Counted from the first letter of the stretch, positions 1 to 8,106 are shown. The stretch is 64,000 nt of DNA from Protaetiibacter larvae (GCF_008365275.1 NZ_CP043504.1:1054001-1118000); one strand, 5' to 3'. Numbers and translations are program-made. Notes: generated by a model not told the origin, from the letters alone.

Positions 1-1
1 C

Positions 2-358
2 GAGCGGGCGACCGACGAGGCGATCGCCCAGATCGAACAGCGCGTGCAGGAGATGAAGCGGGTCTCGGGCGACGTGTCCAAGTACGTCGACGCCGACGTG
101 GCCTTCCACCTCGAGGTGGCGCACGCGGCCAACAACTCGGTGCTGAGCGACATCCTGCACAGCGTCCGCGAGCTGCTGCACGTCTGGGTCGAGCGCACGA
201 GTCAGGATCGCTCCTCGGCGGCGGCGAGCGCGGAAGAGCATGCCACGGTCTACCGCGCGATCGCGAGCCGGGATCCCGATGCCGCCGAGGCGGCGATGCG
301 CGAGCACATGGTCACCGCGAGCGCTCGATTGAGGGACTCGCTCGGCGAAGACGCCTGA
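2..358 (+). CDS. GntR-family regulator, FCD domain (C-terminal part)
   Basis: Partial gene: the open frame runs in from before the window, so the N-terminal winged helix is missing and only about 118 residues are visible. They are helical and match the FCD ligand domain of FadR-type GntR regulators: an acidic-His stretch (DADVAFHLEVAHAANNSVL) that in this family supplies metal/ligand contacts, and a second His in EEHATVYRAI and in REHMV. It ends 10 bases before the converging DUF4432 gene. Because the two neighbours are a sugar epimerase-like protein and a lactonase, the effector is probably a sugar acid (inference). A possible operator, GGTTGACCAA, lies in the divergent promoter at 1454-1463. 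Confidence 0.85.
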   Translation, partial: ERATDEAIAQIEQRVQEMKRVSGDVSKYVDADVAFHLEVAHAANNSVLSDILHSVRELLHVWVERTSQDRSSAAASAEEHATVYRAIASRDPDAAEAAMREHMVTASARLRDSLGEDA

Positions 359-368
359 CGCGGTCGGC

Positions 369-1424
369 TCAGTCGGCTGCGCCGAGCGAGAGCTCGATCT
401 CGATGCCGAGCGGGACGCGCTCGCCCGGCTCGATGAGCGGGAAGCGGCGTTCCCCCGGGGGGCCGCTGGGAAGCGTCGTCGAGGGTTCGAGGCCGACCGC
501 GTAGTGCCCCGCGGTGTTCGCGGACTCCCAGTGCGTGACGGTGGGCATCACCTCGGCGTTCCACCCCACGCGCACGCCGCCCGCGCCGGCACCGTCGATG
601 CGCGGGTTCCGCACCGACGCGGAGGCGCGGCCCGCGTCGTCCGCGGCCGCGATGTACAACCAGCTTCGCTCCGGGCGACCGCGTTCCGGGGCGGGGACGG
701 TCGAGCCGTCGCCGACGCCGCGGCGCCGCACTCCGTCGATGAGCACCTGGGCGCCCGGTGCGAGGACCGGCCAGCCGACGTTCACGTGATAGAGCACGGC
801 GAGGGGACTGCTCGCGTATCCCTCGTTCGTGACGGTGTCGTCGATCCGGATGGTGGTCGATCCGTAGGCGAGGCTCACGCGCCTGCGCAGGACGAGGTGC
901 TCGCCGAAGAGCGACACCTGGGCGATCTCGCCCTCGACCACGGCCACGGGGCTGCCGTCCGGATCGAGCTGGACGCCGTAGCCGGTGAGGTGCGCGGGGG
1001 TGCCGCTGATGCGCCCGTGCTGGGGGAACTCGTCGATCGTGCGTGCGGCGTATCCGAATCGCTCCGCGGAACGCTCGCGCGGCGCGCCCACGTGATCGAG
1101 TCCGCAGGTCGTGAGCAGCCCGCCGAGGAAGGTGCGCTGCGGACCGAACCCGCGGTTCTCGACGTACCACGGGCCGACGATGCCCATGGGCGGCCGCCAC
1201 GCCACGGGAACCCCGTCGATGCGGGCCGCGGCGATGTCGAGGGCGCGATCGACCACGACCTCGAGCGACACGCGGTCGTTCTGCAGCAACGCGCTCCGCA
1301 CTCCGCGTTCGGGGCCGTCCGCGTGGGTCACGAGCTCGGCGGCCATGCTCTGGCGCGCCGCGCCGACCGCCGCGAACAGCTCGGAGGACGGGTGCAGTCG
1401 GGGGAGGTCGCTTCTCATCGTCAT
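369..1424 (-). CDS. DUF4432 family aldose 1-epimerase-like protein
   Basis: 351 residues, cytoplasmic, no signal peptide. The family belongs to the galactose mutarotase-like beta-sandwich superfamily; members are annotated as aldose epimerases, mostly without experimental proof. Visible signatures are TCGLDHVGAP (about residue 105), the HGRIS loop that follows it, and LYHVNVGWPVL. The frame stays open to 1463, but the ATG at 1424 is preferred: it has GGAAAGG four bases upstream and a TATATT -10-like hexamer at 1442-1447. It is divergent from the lactonase at 1481 and converges on a GntR regulator, so a three-gene sugar-acid catabolic unit is likely (inference). A second ATG six bases further in is also possible. 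Confidence 0.75.
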   Translation of the reverse strand: MTMRSDLPRLHPSSELFAAVGAARQSMAAELVTHADGPERGVRSALLQNDRVSLEVVVDRALDIAAARIDGVPVAWRPPMGIVGPWYVENRGFGPQRTFLGGLLTTCGLDHVGAPRERSAERFGYAARTIDEFPQHGRISGTPAHLTGYGVQLDPDGSPVAVVEGEIAQVSLFGEHLVLRRRVSLAYGSTTIRIDDTVTNEGYASSPLAVLYHVNVGWPVLAPGAQVLIDGVRRRGVGDGSTVPAPERGRPERSWLYIAAADDAGRASASVRNPRIDGAGAGGVRVGWNAEVMPTVTHWESANTAGHYAVGLEPSTTLPSGPPGERRFPLIEPGERVPLGIEIELSLGAAD

Positions 1425-1480
1425 CGAGCCTTTCCGAAGGTAATATAGCAACCGGTTGACCAATCAAGGATGAGGGTGCC
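1425..1480. promoter_or_regulatory. Divergent promoter with candidate GntR operator
   Basis: The 56 bases between the divergent DUF4432 and lactonase genes hold the perfect palindrome CAACCGGTTG (1449-1458) overlapping GGTTGACCAA (1454-1463). On the minus strand the latter reads TTGGTCAACC, similar to FadR-type sites (TNGTNNNACNA). TATATT on the minus strand (1442-1447) fits a -10 for the DUF4432 gene. Assignment to the neighbouring GntR protein is inference. Confidence 0.4.
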
Positions 1481-2536
1481 ATGAGATTCCATGTCGGGTC
1501 CTACTCGCGCCGATCGCCGTGGGCCGCCGCCCCCGACGGGCACGGCGAGGGCATCGCCCTCGCCGAACTCTCCGAGGAATCGGGGGCGCTCGAGCTGGTC
1601 GAGTTCCGCTTCGACGACAACCCCGCCTACATCGACACCGATCCCCGCGCAGCTCGACTGTGGACGGTCACCGAGCTCGAGACGGGAGGCGCGCTGCACG
1701 GCTACGAGGTGGACGCCGATGGGACGCTGGGTCGCCGCACCGGTGTCGACACGGGGGCGGACGCTCCGTGCCACGTCACGGCGGACCTGGTGCACGACCT
1801 CGCCTACGTCGCCCACTACCAGGGCGCCCGCTTCTCGGTGCTCGCGCTGGACGACGGGCTGCCGGCGTCGCTCGTCGAGGTGCACGAGATGCCCGGTGTC
1901 GTCGCGGGCGTGGATCGCCGCGACGCTCGGCCTCGCCCCCACTCGAGCCTCGTCATCGGAGATCACGTGCTCATGGCGGACTGCGGGAGGGACAGCCTCC
2001 TGCTCTTCCGGATCCACGGGCGGGGAGCCGATGCGAGGCTGTCGCTCGCCGCCGAGCTGGCGCTCCCCGAGCGGACCGGCCCACGTCACCTGGCCGCCGG
2101 GCGGGGCGGGATCGTCTACGTCAGCAACCAGAACACCCCGGGGATCAGCGTCATCGAGGTGACGGTCGGAGCGGACCCCGCGTTGCGCGTCGTGCAGCTC
2201 GTGGCATCGCCGGGCCTCGGCCGCGCGGCCGCACTGACCTCCGAGGTGGCGGTCCACCCAACGCTCCCGATCGTCTATCTCGCCAATCGGCGGGACGAGT
2301 CGCTCTCGGTGTTTGACATCGTCGCCGAGGACGGCAGCCTCGCCCTCCGCGAATCCGTGGACGTGCTCGGGGCGTGGCCGCGCCACTTCCGCGTCACCCC
2401 CGACGGCGGCTTCCTCCTGGTGGCCAACCAGAACTCGGACGAGGTCGTGAGCTTCGCGGTCGACGAGCGAGGGGGCCTCTCCTGGACGGGGCATCGACTC
2501 GGCATCCCGACCCCGACGATGATCCGGTACTGGTGA
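1481..2536 (+). CDS. Lactonase, 7-bladed beta-propeller (Pgl/YbhE type)
   Basis: 351 residues, the usual size of the YbhE-type lactonase family, which includes 6-phosphogluconolactonase. Propeller blades are marked by recurring motifs such as GPRHLAAGRGGIVYVSNQNT, AVHPTLPIVYLANRRDESLSV and WPRHFRVTPDGGFLLVANQN; the final RHFRVTPDG...NQNSDEVVSF blade is typical. No signal peptide. The ATG at 1481 follows a GAGGG stretch. Known family role: hydrolysis of a sugar lactone such as 6-phosphogluconolactone. The adjacent epimerase-like gene and FCD regulator suggest a dedicated sugar-acid pathway rather than the housekeeping oxidative pentose phosphate step (inference), because no zwf or gnd is nearby. 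Confidence 0.8.
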   Translation: MRFHVGSYSRRSPWAAAPDGHGEGIALAELSEESGALELVEFRFDDNPAYIDTDPRAARLWTVTELETGGALHGYEVDADGTLGRRTGVDTGADAPCHVTADLVHDLAYVAHYQGARFSVLALDDGLPASLVEVHEMPGVVAGVDRRDARPRPHSSLVIGDHVLMADCGRDSLLLFRIHGRGADARLSLAAELALPERTGPRHLAAGRGGIVYVSNQNTPGISVIEVTVGADPALRVVQLVASPGLGRAAALTSEVAVHPTLPIVYLANRRDESLSVFDIVAEDGSLALRESVDVLGAWPRHFRVTPDGGFLLVANQNSDEVVSFAVDERGGLSWTGHRLGIPTPTMIRYW

Positions 2537-2596
2537 CCCGACTCGCCGAGCTCCCGCGGTCGGCCGACGGTGCCGCCGGCTCCGAGTCGGCGACCC

Positions 2597-3061
2597 TCAG
2601 GCGGTGGCGCCGGCGAGACGATCCGCGAGGATGCGGCCGCGCGCGAGCTGGACGGCGCCCGCCCGGCCGGCGGCGAAGCGGCGCAGGCCCCACGGCGCCG
2701 TGACGGCGATCCGGTCGACGACGCGCGATCCGGTGCCCTCGGGGCTGATCTCGTAGGCGTAGGCGAGCTGCACCTTGCCGGGGCTGTCGACGTCGCCGCT
2801 CACGACGAGTCGCTCGGGGTCGGTGTCGTCGGCGCGCAGCGTGACCGCGATGCGGTTGTCGTAGCGCAGGAACCCGAGGAAGCGGAAGCGCTCGACGGCC
2901 ACATAGTGCAGCAGGCCGCCGTCGGTGCGGATGTCGCGCGCCTCGATCACGAGCGGCGACAGGCCCACGTAGTTGCGCGGGTCGCGCAGGTGGTCGAACA
3001 CCGCGCGCGGGGGAGCGTCGACGTGGACGGTGTGCTCGGATGGCTCGGTGGCGCGGTTCAC
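2597..3061 (-). CDS. SRPBCC (START/polyketide-cyclase-like) protein
   Basis: 154 residues with the helix-grip pattern of the SRPBCC superfamily: an N-terminal strand (EHTVHVDAPPRAVFDHLRDP), a central strand pair and a C-terminal helix (LRRFAAGRAGAVQLARGRIL). Such proteins bind small hydrophobic ligands; no catalytic role can be assigned. The frame could begin at a TTG at 3109, but that would run through the Zur-like operator. The GTG at 3061 is preferred because TAGAGT (3069-3074, minus strand) sits seven bases ahead of it, a leaderless arrangement. Divergent from the metal-binding lipoprotein at 3139 and possibly co-regulated through the shared 77-base gap. Confidence 0.65.
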   Translation of the reverse strand: MNRATEPSEHTVHVDAPPRAVFDHLRDPRNYVGLSPLVIEARDIRTDGGLLHYVAVERFRFLGFLRYDNRIAVTLRADDTDPERLVVSGDVDSPGKVQLAYAYEISPEGTGSRVVDRIAVTAPWGLRRFAAGRAGAVQLARGRILADRLAGATA

Positions 3062-3103
3062 GACTGCGACTCTAGGGGCAGCCGATCGATCCGTTATCCG
3101 TTT

Positions 3104-3118
3104 TGACAATCATTATCA
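3104..3118. promoter_or_regulatory. Zur/Fur-type operator
   Basis: TGACAATCATTATCA, a 7-1-7 inverted repeat with one mismatched pair, resembles the TGATAATNATTATCA sites of actinobacterial Zur and other Fur-family repressors. It lies 20 bases upstream of the metal-binding lipoprotein gene at 3139, just before its TAGCGT -10 (3127-3132), so binding would block transcription in the metal-replete state (inference). Confidence 0.65.
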
Positions 3119-3126
3119 ATAAGCAC

Positions 3127-3132
3127 TAGCGT
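3127..3132 (+). promoter_or_regulatory. -10 element TAGCGT, leaderless start
   Basis: TAGCGT followed by six bases (CGGAGC) and the ATG at 3139. It matches the TANNNT pattern seen before many genes in this window. Confidence 0.5.
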
Positions 3133-3138
3133 CGGAGC

Positions 3139-4047
3139 ATGCTTCGACGACCCGCACCCCTTGCCGCCGCCCTCACCCTCCTCGTGGCCGCCGCCGCCCT
3201 CACCGGCTGCGCGACGACCCCCGACGCCGTCGACGACGGCACCATCCGCATCGTCGCCTCCACGAACGTGTACGGCGACATCGCCCGCACCATCGCGGGC
3301 GACGACGCCGAGATCACCTCGCTCATCCACGACTCCGCCCAGGATCCGCACGAGTTCGAGGCCACGCCGCGCGACGCGCTCGCGGTGTCGCAGGCCGACA
3401 TCGTGATCGTCAACGGCGGAGGCTACGACGACTTCATGGGCTCGCTGCTCGAGCAGGCGTCCTCGCCCGTCGTGCTCGACGCCGTCGAGCTCTCGGGGCT
3501 CGACACCGAGCCCGCCGACGGCGAGTTCAACGAGCACGTCTGGTACCACTTCGACACCGTGGCGGCCGTCGCCGACGCCATCGCGGATGCCGTCGCCGAA
3601 CTCGAGCCGGCCGAGGCGGACGCCGCCGAGGCGCGCGCCGCCCAGTTCCGCACCGGTCTCGACGCGCTCGCCGCGCGGGCAGCCGACATCGCCGCCGACC
3701 ACGGCGGGGCGGGGGTCGCGGTCACCGAACCCGTGCCGCTGTACCTGCTCGAGGCCGCCGGGCTCGAGAACCGCACCCCGAGCGAGTTCAGCGAGGCCGT
3801 CGAAGAGGGCACCGACGCACCCGCCCTCGTGCTCGAGGCGATGATCGCCCTCGTCGGCGACGGCAGCGTCGCCCTCCTCGCCTACAACGAGCAGACCGTC
3901 GGCCCGCAGACCGAGCAGGTGCTCGCCGCCGCCCAGGATGCCGGCACCCCGGTCGTGTCCTTCACGGAGCTGCTGCCCGACGGCGAGGACTACCTCTCCT
4001 GGATGGGCGCGAACCTCGACGCCGTGGAGGCGGCGCTCGCGGGCTGA
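3139..4047 (+). CDS. Zn/Mn ABC transporter substrate-binding lipoprotein
   Basis: 302 residues of the ZnuA/PsaA (cluster A-I) family. Residues 1-25 form a lipoprotein signal ending in LTGC, so the protein is tethered outside the membrane. Metal ligands by family position: His71 (DPHEFEATP), His133 (NEHVW), Glu197 (VTEPVPLYL) and Glu277 (FTELLPDGEDYLSWM). Zinc-specific ZnuA usually has a third His where Glu197 stands; His-His-Glu-acid is the PsaA/MntA pattern. There is no His-rich loop. The permease and ATPase genes are absent from the neighbourhood: the next gene converges from the other strand after 7 bases. The Zur-like site upstream argues for zinc and the ligand set for manganese, so the metal is unresolved. 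Confidence 0.85.
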   Translation: MLRRPAPLAAALTLLVAAAALTGCATTPDAVDDGTIRIVASTNVYGDIARTIAGDDAEITSLIHDSAQDPHEFEATPRDALAVSQADIVIVNGGGYDDFMGSLLEQASSPVVLDAVELSGLDTEPADGEFNEHVWYHFDTVAAVADAIADAVAELEPAEADAAEARAAQFRTGLDALAARAADIAADHGGAGVAVTEPVPLYLLEAAGLENRTPSEFSEAVEEGTDAPALVLEAMIALVGDGSVALLAYNEQTVGPQTEQVLAAAQDAGTPVVSFTELLPDGEDYLSWMGANLDAVEAALAG

Positions 4048-4054
4048 GCCGCCG

Positions 4055-4765
4055 TCAGCCCCACGCCGAGGCGGGCGCTTGCACGACATCCACCGGGGTG
4101 TAGTGCCAGTGCCCGCCGTTCGCGTAGTGACCGGTCGCCCACGGGGAGGCCCAGATCGCCGATTCGATCGCGGCCGTGCTCGAACCGTCGGCGAAGGCGG
4201 CCCGGATGCCGGCGTAACCGCGATGGGTGAGCAGCGCGTCGGCCGCGTTCTCGGCCGCGGCGACGAGGCTCACGTTGCTGCCCGTTCCTCCCGGACCATA
4301 GCTCGCCCCCCAGCCGTTGTTGAGCGGGTTGTTGCGGTTCCACCAGTTCTTCGGGGAGTTCTCCTGCCGCATCCACCGGGTGAGCACCGTGACGTTCGCG
4401 TCGGTGATCGGCCATCCGGCGAAGACGAGCACGAGCTTCGCCCAGTCGTAGTTGGTGCCGCTCGCCGCAAGCGAGGCGATACCGGGGGTGGCCGTGTACG
4501 AGTCGCGTGTGGCGACACCCGTCGCCTCGAGGTGCTCCGCGGCCGCGGTCGGCGAGACCCGCAGGCCCTGGGCGTGCGCATCGACGTAGGCACGCAGCTC
4601 GGCCGCCGCGCTCGGCGGCGCGGGAGGCGCGAGCGCGAGAGACGCGGTGAGTCCGAACGACACCGCGATGGCGCCGGCCACGAGCATCCCGCGGGTTCGC
4701 CGATCGGCGCGAGAGGCGCTGAACCTCTCGCGGAGCGGGGGGAGAACCGGGGGGAAGGAGTTCAT
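4055..4765 (-). CDS. Secreted protein, possible lysozyme-like fold
   Basis: 236 residues from the ATG at 4765; the frame extends 40 codons further upstream, but that part would overlap the GntR operators. After a basic N-terminus, a hydrophobic stretch (VAGAIAVSFGLTASLALA) is a signal peptide or anchor, followed by a short Pro/Ala linker. The exported domain has a conserved-looking core: YDWAKLVLVFAGWPITDANV, then WMRQEN, then WWNRNNPLNNG, and a C-terminal tail rich in aromatics (HYANGGHWHY). The Glu in RQEN followed by NNPLN resembles transglycosylase/lysozyme-like domains of phage and actinobacterial exoproteins, so peptidoglycan binding or cleavage is possible (inference). I do not recognise a named family. 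Confidence 0.55.
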   Translation of the reverse strand: MNSFPPVLPPLRERFSASRADRRTRGMLVAGAIAVSFGLTASLALAPPAPPSAAAELRAYVDAHAQGLRVSPTAAAEHLEATGVATRDSYTATPGIASLAASGTNYDWAKLVLVFAGWPITDANVTVLTRWMRQENSPKNWWNRNNPLNNGWGASYGPGGTGSNVSLVAAAENAADALLTHRGYAGIRAAFADGSSTAAIESAIWASPWATGHYANGGHWHYTPVDVVQAPASAWG

Positions 4766-4854
4766 AGGCGATCCGGCGTCACCCGGAAGGGGGTGGCGCC
4801 CTCCCAGGGTACCAGCGCGGGTGGGAGCCTCCCTGTGACCGCAGACAGCTCCAT

Positions 4855-4886
4855 GATTGTCAGACAATCTGGTATTGTCTGACAAT
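4855..4886. promoter_or_regulatory. Tandem operators of the adjacent GntR regulator
   Basis: Two perfect palindromes: GATTGTCAGACAATC (4855-4869) and ATTGTCTGACAAT (4874-4886), centres 18 bases apart. Each contains TNGTNNNACNA, the binding pattern of LldR/FadR-type GntR proteins. The second ends two bases before the ATG at 4888, so bound protein would cover the promoter and start of its own operon with lldD. Confidence 0.75.
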
Positions 4887-4887
4887 C

Positions 4888-5517
4888 ATGCTCCCTGACG
4901 CCGTGGTCGCCTCCCTGCAGGCCGAGGTCCTGGACGGGCGGCTCGCCCCCGGAGCGCCGGTGACCGAGGCGCTCGTGTCGGAACGCTTCGACGTCGCCCG
5001 CCCCACCGCCCGCATCGCGATCGACCGGCTCGTCGCCGACGGCCTCCTCACGCGCGAACCGCACCACGCGGCCCGCGTCACCCGGCTCGGGCGCGCCGAC
5101 CTCGCCGACCTCTTCGCGGCACGCGCCGCCGTCGAATCCGCCGCCGTCGAACTGCTCGCCGCGACCGCCGCCGTGCCGGAGGCCGCAACCGCCGCCCACG
5201 CCGAGCTGCTCGCCCTCGCCCCCGATGCGTCCTACTCCTGGGTCGACATCGCCTTCCACCGCGCCCTCGTCCAGGGCGCCCCCGCCACGCGCCTCCCGCG
5301 CCTGCACGACCAGCTCATGGGCGAGATCGAGCTCGCCATCGCCCAGGTCGACGCGCAGCGACTGCGGTCCACCCGCGAGGTGGCGGCCGAGCACGGCCGC
5401 ATCCTCGACGCCGTCGCCGCCGGAGACGCCGCCCTCGCGGGGCACCTCACCCGCGCCCACATCCTCTCCTCGCGCGATCGGCTGATCGCGCACTACGACG
5501 CCACGCACAGAAAGTGA
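4888..5517 (+). CDS. GntR/FadR-family regulator of lldD (LldR-like)
   Basis: 209 residues. An N-terminal winged helix (VTEALVSERFDVARPTARIA, ending in DGLLTREPHHAARVTRL) is followed by a helical FCD domain with the His ligands in SWVDIAFHRALV, AAEHGRILDAV and HLTRAHI. It precedes lldD by six bases, so the two form an operon, and tandem palindromes overlap its start. By analogy with corynebacterial LldR and E. coli LldR, it probably represses the operon until L-lactate is bound (inference). No Shine-Dalgarno is visible before the ATG, so the message may be leaderless. Confidence 0.85.
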   Translation: MLPDAVVASLQAEVLDGRLAPGAPVTEALVSERFDVARPTARIAIDRLVADGLLTREPHHAARVTRLGRADLADLFAARAAVESAAVELLAATAAVPEAATAAHAELLALAPDASYSWVDIAFHRALVQGAPATRLPRLHDQLMGEIELAIAQVDAQRLRSTREVAAEHGRILDAVAAGDAALAGHLTRAHILSSRDRLIAHYDATHRK

Positions 5518-5523
5518 CCGACG

Positions 5524-6762
5524 ATGGTCCAACGCCAGTTCCCGCGCCCGCTCGAGATCCTCGATCTCATGAAGTTCAAGAAGCCCGAGCTTCCCGGCAA
5601 GAAGCGCCGACTCGCCCAGGCGCTCACCATCTACGATCTGCGTGACATCGCGAAGCGTCGCACCCCGAAGGCGGCCTTCGACTACACGGACGGCGCTGCC
5701 GAAGGCGAGCTGTCGCTCAGCCGGGCGCGACAGGCCTTCGAGGACGTCGAGTTCAGTCCGCGCATCCTGCGCCCGGCCGCGGACGTCGACACCTCCACGA
5801 CCTTTCTCGGCGGCCCGTCGGCGCTGCCGCTCGCCATCGCCCCCACCGGCTTCACGCGCCTCATGCAGACCGAAGGCGAGACCGCGGGCGCCTCCGCGGC
5901 GGGGGCGGCCGGCATCCCATTCACGCTCTCGACCCTCGGAACCACCTCGATCGAGGGTGTCAAGGCGGCCAACCCCGACGGACGCAACTGGTTCCAGCTG
6001 TACGTCATGCGCGACCGCGAGATCTCCTACGAGCTCACCCGTCGCGCCGCGGCCGCCGGATTCGACACCCTGCACTTCACCGTCGACACCCCCGTCGCGG
6101 GCGCGCGCCTGCGCGACAAGCGCAACGGCTTCTCGATCCCGCCGCAGCTCACGCTCGGCACCGTCATCAACGCCATCCCGCGGCCGTGGTGGTGGTTCGA
6201 CTTCCTCACCACCCCCAAGCTCGAGTTCGCCTCGCTGTCGTCCACGGGCGGCACCGTCGGCGAGCTGCTGGATGCGGCGATGGATCCCACGATCTCCTTC
6301 GCCGACCTCGACGTCATCCGCGAGCTGTGGCCCGGGAAGATCGTCATCAAGGGGGTGCAGAACGTGGAGGATGCCCGGAAGCTCGCCGACCTCGGCGTCG
6401 AGGGCATCGTGCTCTCCAACCACGGCGGTCGTCAGCTCGACCGCGCGCCCATCCCCTTCCACCTGCTGCCCGAGGTGGTGCGCGAGGTGGGCAAGGATCT
6501 CGAGATCGGCGTCGACACGGGCATCATGAACGGGGCCGACATCGTGGCCTCGGTCGCGCTCGGCGCGAAGTTCACGATGATCGGGCGGGCCTACCTGTAC
6601 GGGCTGATGGCCGGGGGGCGGGCGGGCGTCGATCGCACGCTCCAGATCCTCACGACCGAGCTCGTGCGCACCATGAAGCTGCTCGGCGCCTCCACGATCG
6701 CCGAGCTCGAGCCGGCCCACGTGACCCAGCTGCAGCGCCTCATCCCCCGCGCCCGCGGCTGA
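5524..6762 (+). CDS. lldD: L-lactate dehydrogenase (quinone), FMN-dependent
   Basis: 412 residues; the sequence is very like corynebacterial LldD from the N-terminal (L)MKFKKPEL...KRRL onward. It is an FMN alpha-hydroxy-acid dehydrogenase with a TIM barrel that oxidises L-lactate to pyruvate and passes electrons to the quinone pool at the membrane. Visible features: [14 protein letters not shown] near the FMN site, the [20 protein letters not shown] barrel strand, Lys in KIVIKGVQ, and the catalytic SNHGGRQLD with His300 and Arg303. The hydrophobic [11 protein letters not shown] loop at about 220 fits the membrane-contacting region. Cotranscribed with the GntR regulator, so likely lactate-inducible. 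It converges on the HAAS gene across 39 bases holding only a weak GC-rich hairpin. Confidence 0.93.
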   Translation: MVQRQFPRPLEILDLMKFKKPELPGKKRRLAQALTIYDLRDIAKRRTPKAAFDYTDGAAEGELSLSRARQAFEDVEFSPRILRPAADVDTSTTFLGGPSALPLAIAPTGFTRLMQTEGETAGASAAGAAGIPFTLSTLGTTSIEGVKAANPDGRNWFQLYVMRDREISYELTRRAAAAGFDTLHFTVDTPVAGARLRDKRNGFSIPPQLTLGTVINAIPRPWWWFDFLTTPKLEFASLSSTGGTVGELLDAAMDPTISFADLDVIRELWPGKIVIKGVQNVEDARKLADLGVEGIVLSNHGGRQLDRAPIPFHLLPEVVREVGKDLEIGVDTGIMNGADIVASVALGAKFTMIGRAYLYGLMAGGRAGVDRTLQILTTELVRTMKLLGASTIAELEPAHVTQLQRLIPRARG

Positions 6763-6801
6763 CCGCTCCGCCCTCGGGTGAGGGGGGGCAGGAGGGGCGG
6801 G

Positions 6802-7749
6802 TCAGGAGCGGCGGATGCCGCGGGTCTGCTCCCAGAGCGAGGTGACGATCGTCAGCACGCCCACCGCGACGAGCGCGATGTTCACCACGGGCACGATCGA
6901 CTCCGGCCAGTCGGCCGCCTCCCGGAACGCGGGGTTGAGGGCGCGCCCGCCGGCGCCGATCGCGATGATCGCCGCCGCGCCGATGAGGTCGACGAGGATC
7001 GCCACGAGGGCGCGCGGCAGGGTCCAGCGCCCCACGAGCTTCACGAGGTCGGCCACGATCTGCAGCACCGGCACGGCGACCAGCACGACCACGAGTCCGC
7101 TCGTGAAGATCCACGGATCCAGCAGCGGGATGGGCGCGCCGTCCGCATCCCGGTAGGGGCTCACGAACGGCACGAGCAGCAGGGCCGTGATGACGAGCAC
7201 GCCGAAGATCGTCTGCCCGATCACCTCGCCGAGCGAGTGCGCCTTCCGCGGCGACTCCGGCAGCATGTCGGGCGACCAGCCCACGAGCGCCTTGTCGCGG
7301 ATGCCGGGCGTGCGCTCGAGCACCGCGAACGCCAGGGTCACCCAGAAGGCGAGGTGCACGCCCACCGTGAGCGCGGTCGAGACCACCGAACCGACGACCT
7401 CGATCGGCGCCCCACCGCGCAGGGCGCCGATCACCGCGAGCACGGCGGCGACGATGGGCACGACGGTGAGCTCCAGCACGGTCAGCAGGCGCTTCCAGTC
7501 GGCGTAGAACACCGGCCCGACCAGGTGGAGCGGTCGGTTGGCGTAGCCGGCGGCGAGACGGATGGGATCCCCGAGCTCGACGATCGCGTCGCGTTCGGCG
7601 GTCGTCGCCTCGGCGCCCGCCTCGACGCGGTCGTCGATCGCGTCGGCGAGCAACGCCCGCAGCTCCTGCTCGATGTCGGCGCGCTGCCGTTCGGGCAGAC
7701 TCCGCACGACGGCGGCGACGTAGCGGTCGGTGAGGCTGGTGGCAGTCAT
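6802..7749 (-). CDS. HAAS-domain membrane protein (PadR partner)
   Basis: 315 residues from the ATG at 7749. The N-terminal 75 residues (LTDRYVAAVVRSLPERQRAD, then EQELRALLADAIDD and VELGDPIRLAAGYANRP) match the HAAS signalling domain (DUF1700/DUF1129 type) common beside PadR regulators in Gram-positives. Six or so membrane segments follow. Its start overlaps the padR stop by four bases (ATGA), so translation is coupled. Such proteins are thought to modulate or be controlled by the PadR partner, often in envelope-stress or ABC-export operons; the precise role is unknown. Confidence 0.75.
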   Translation of the reverse strand: MTATSLTDRYVAAVVRSLPERQRADIEQELRALLADAIDDRVEAGAEATTAERDAIVELGDPIRLAAGYANRPLHLVGPVFYADWKRLLTVLELTVVPIVAAVLAVIGALRGGAPIEVVGSVVSTALTVGVHLAFWVTLAFAVLERTPGIRDKALVGWSPDMLPESPRKAHSLGEVIGQTIFGVLVITALLLVPFVSPYRDADGAPIPLLDPWIFTSGLVVVLVAVPVLQIVADLVKLVGRWTLPRALVAILVDLIGAAAIIAIGAGGRALNPAFREAADWPESIVPVVNIALVAVGVLTIVTSLWEQTRGIRRS

Positions 7750-8081
7750 GGCGTGTCCTTCAGGGTGTCGAATGCGGTGTCGAGCTGGCGCCATTCGGCG
7801 GTCAGCAGCTCGGCGAGGGCGGCGCCGTCGGAGCTCGTGCGATAGAACTTGCGGGGGCGCGCCTCGGCGGTGTCCCACTCGGAGATCAGCAGGCCCTGCT
7901 TCTCGAGCCGTCGCAGCAGCGGGTAGAGGGTGTTGGCGTCGGTGGCGAAGCCGCGCTCCTCGAGCGCTTCGATGAGCGCGTAGCCGTAGTCGGGGCGCTC
8001 GAGCAGCAGCAGGCAGGCGAGCACGATGGTGCCGCGTCGCAGCTCCTGCAGGTGGGTGGCGAGCACCTCGTCGTCGTACAT
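7746..8081 (-). CDS. PadR-family transcriptional regulator
   Basis: 111 residues: a winged helix (CLLLLERPDYGYALIEALEE, ANTLYPLLRRLEKQGLLISEW) plus a short C-terminal dimerisation helix (LTAEWRQLDTAF). This is the compact PadR-s2 type. The start ATG at 8081 overlaps the operator at 8081-8106, and TATGGT (8089-8094, minus strand) lies seven bases ahead of it, so the message is probably leaderless and autoregulated. First gene of the pair with the HAAS membrane protein. Confidence 0.87.
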   Translation of the reverse strand: MYDDEVLATHLQELRRGTIVLACLLLLERPDYGYALIEALEERGFATDANTLYPLLRRLEKQGLLISEWDTAEARPRKFYRTSSDGAALAELLTAEWRQLDTAFDTLKDTP

Positions 8082-8106
8082 GTGTCACACCATACTGTGT
8101 GACACA
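8081..8106. promoter_or_regulatory. PadR operator (10-bp inverted repeat)
   Basis: TGTGTCACAC (8081-8090), spacer CATACT, GTGTGACACA (8097-8106): a perfect 10-base inverted repeat spanning the -10 (TATGGT on the minus strand) and touching the start codon of the PadR gene. Position and symmetry fit autorepression. Confidence 0.7.

Noticed and set aside
4762-6720. 652-residue antisense frame over gntR-lldD
   Set aside because: Shadow frame; both sense genes have clear motifs and regulatory sites.
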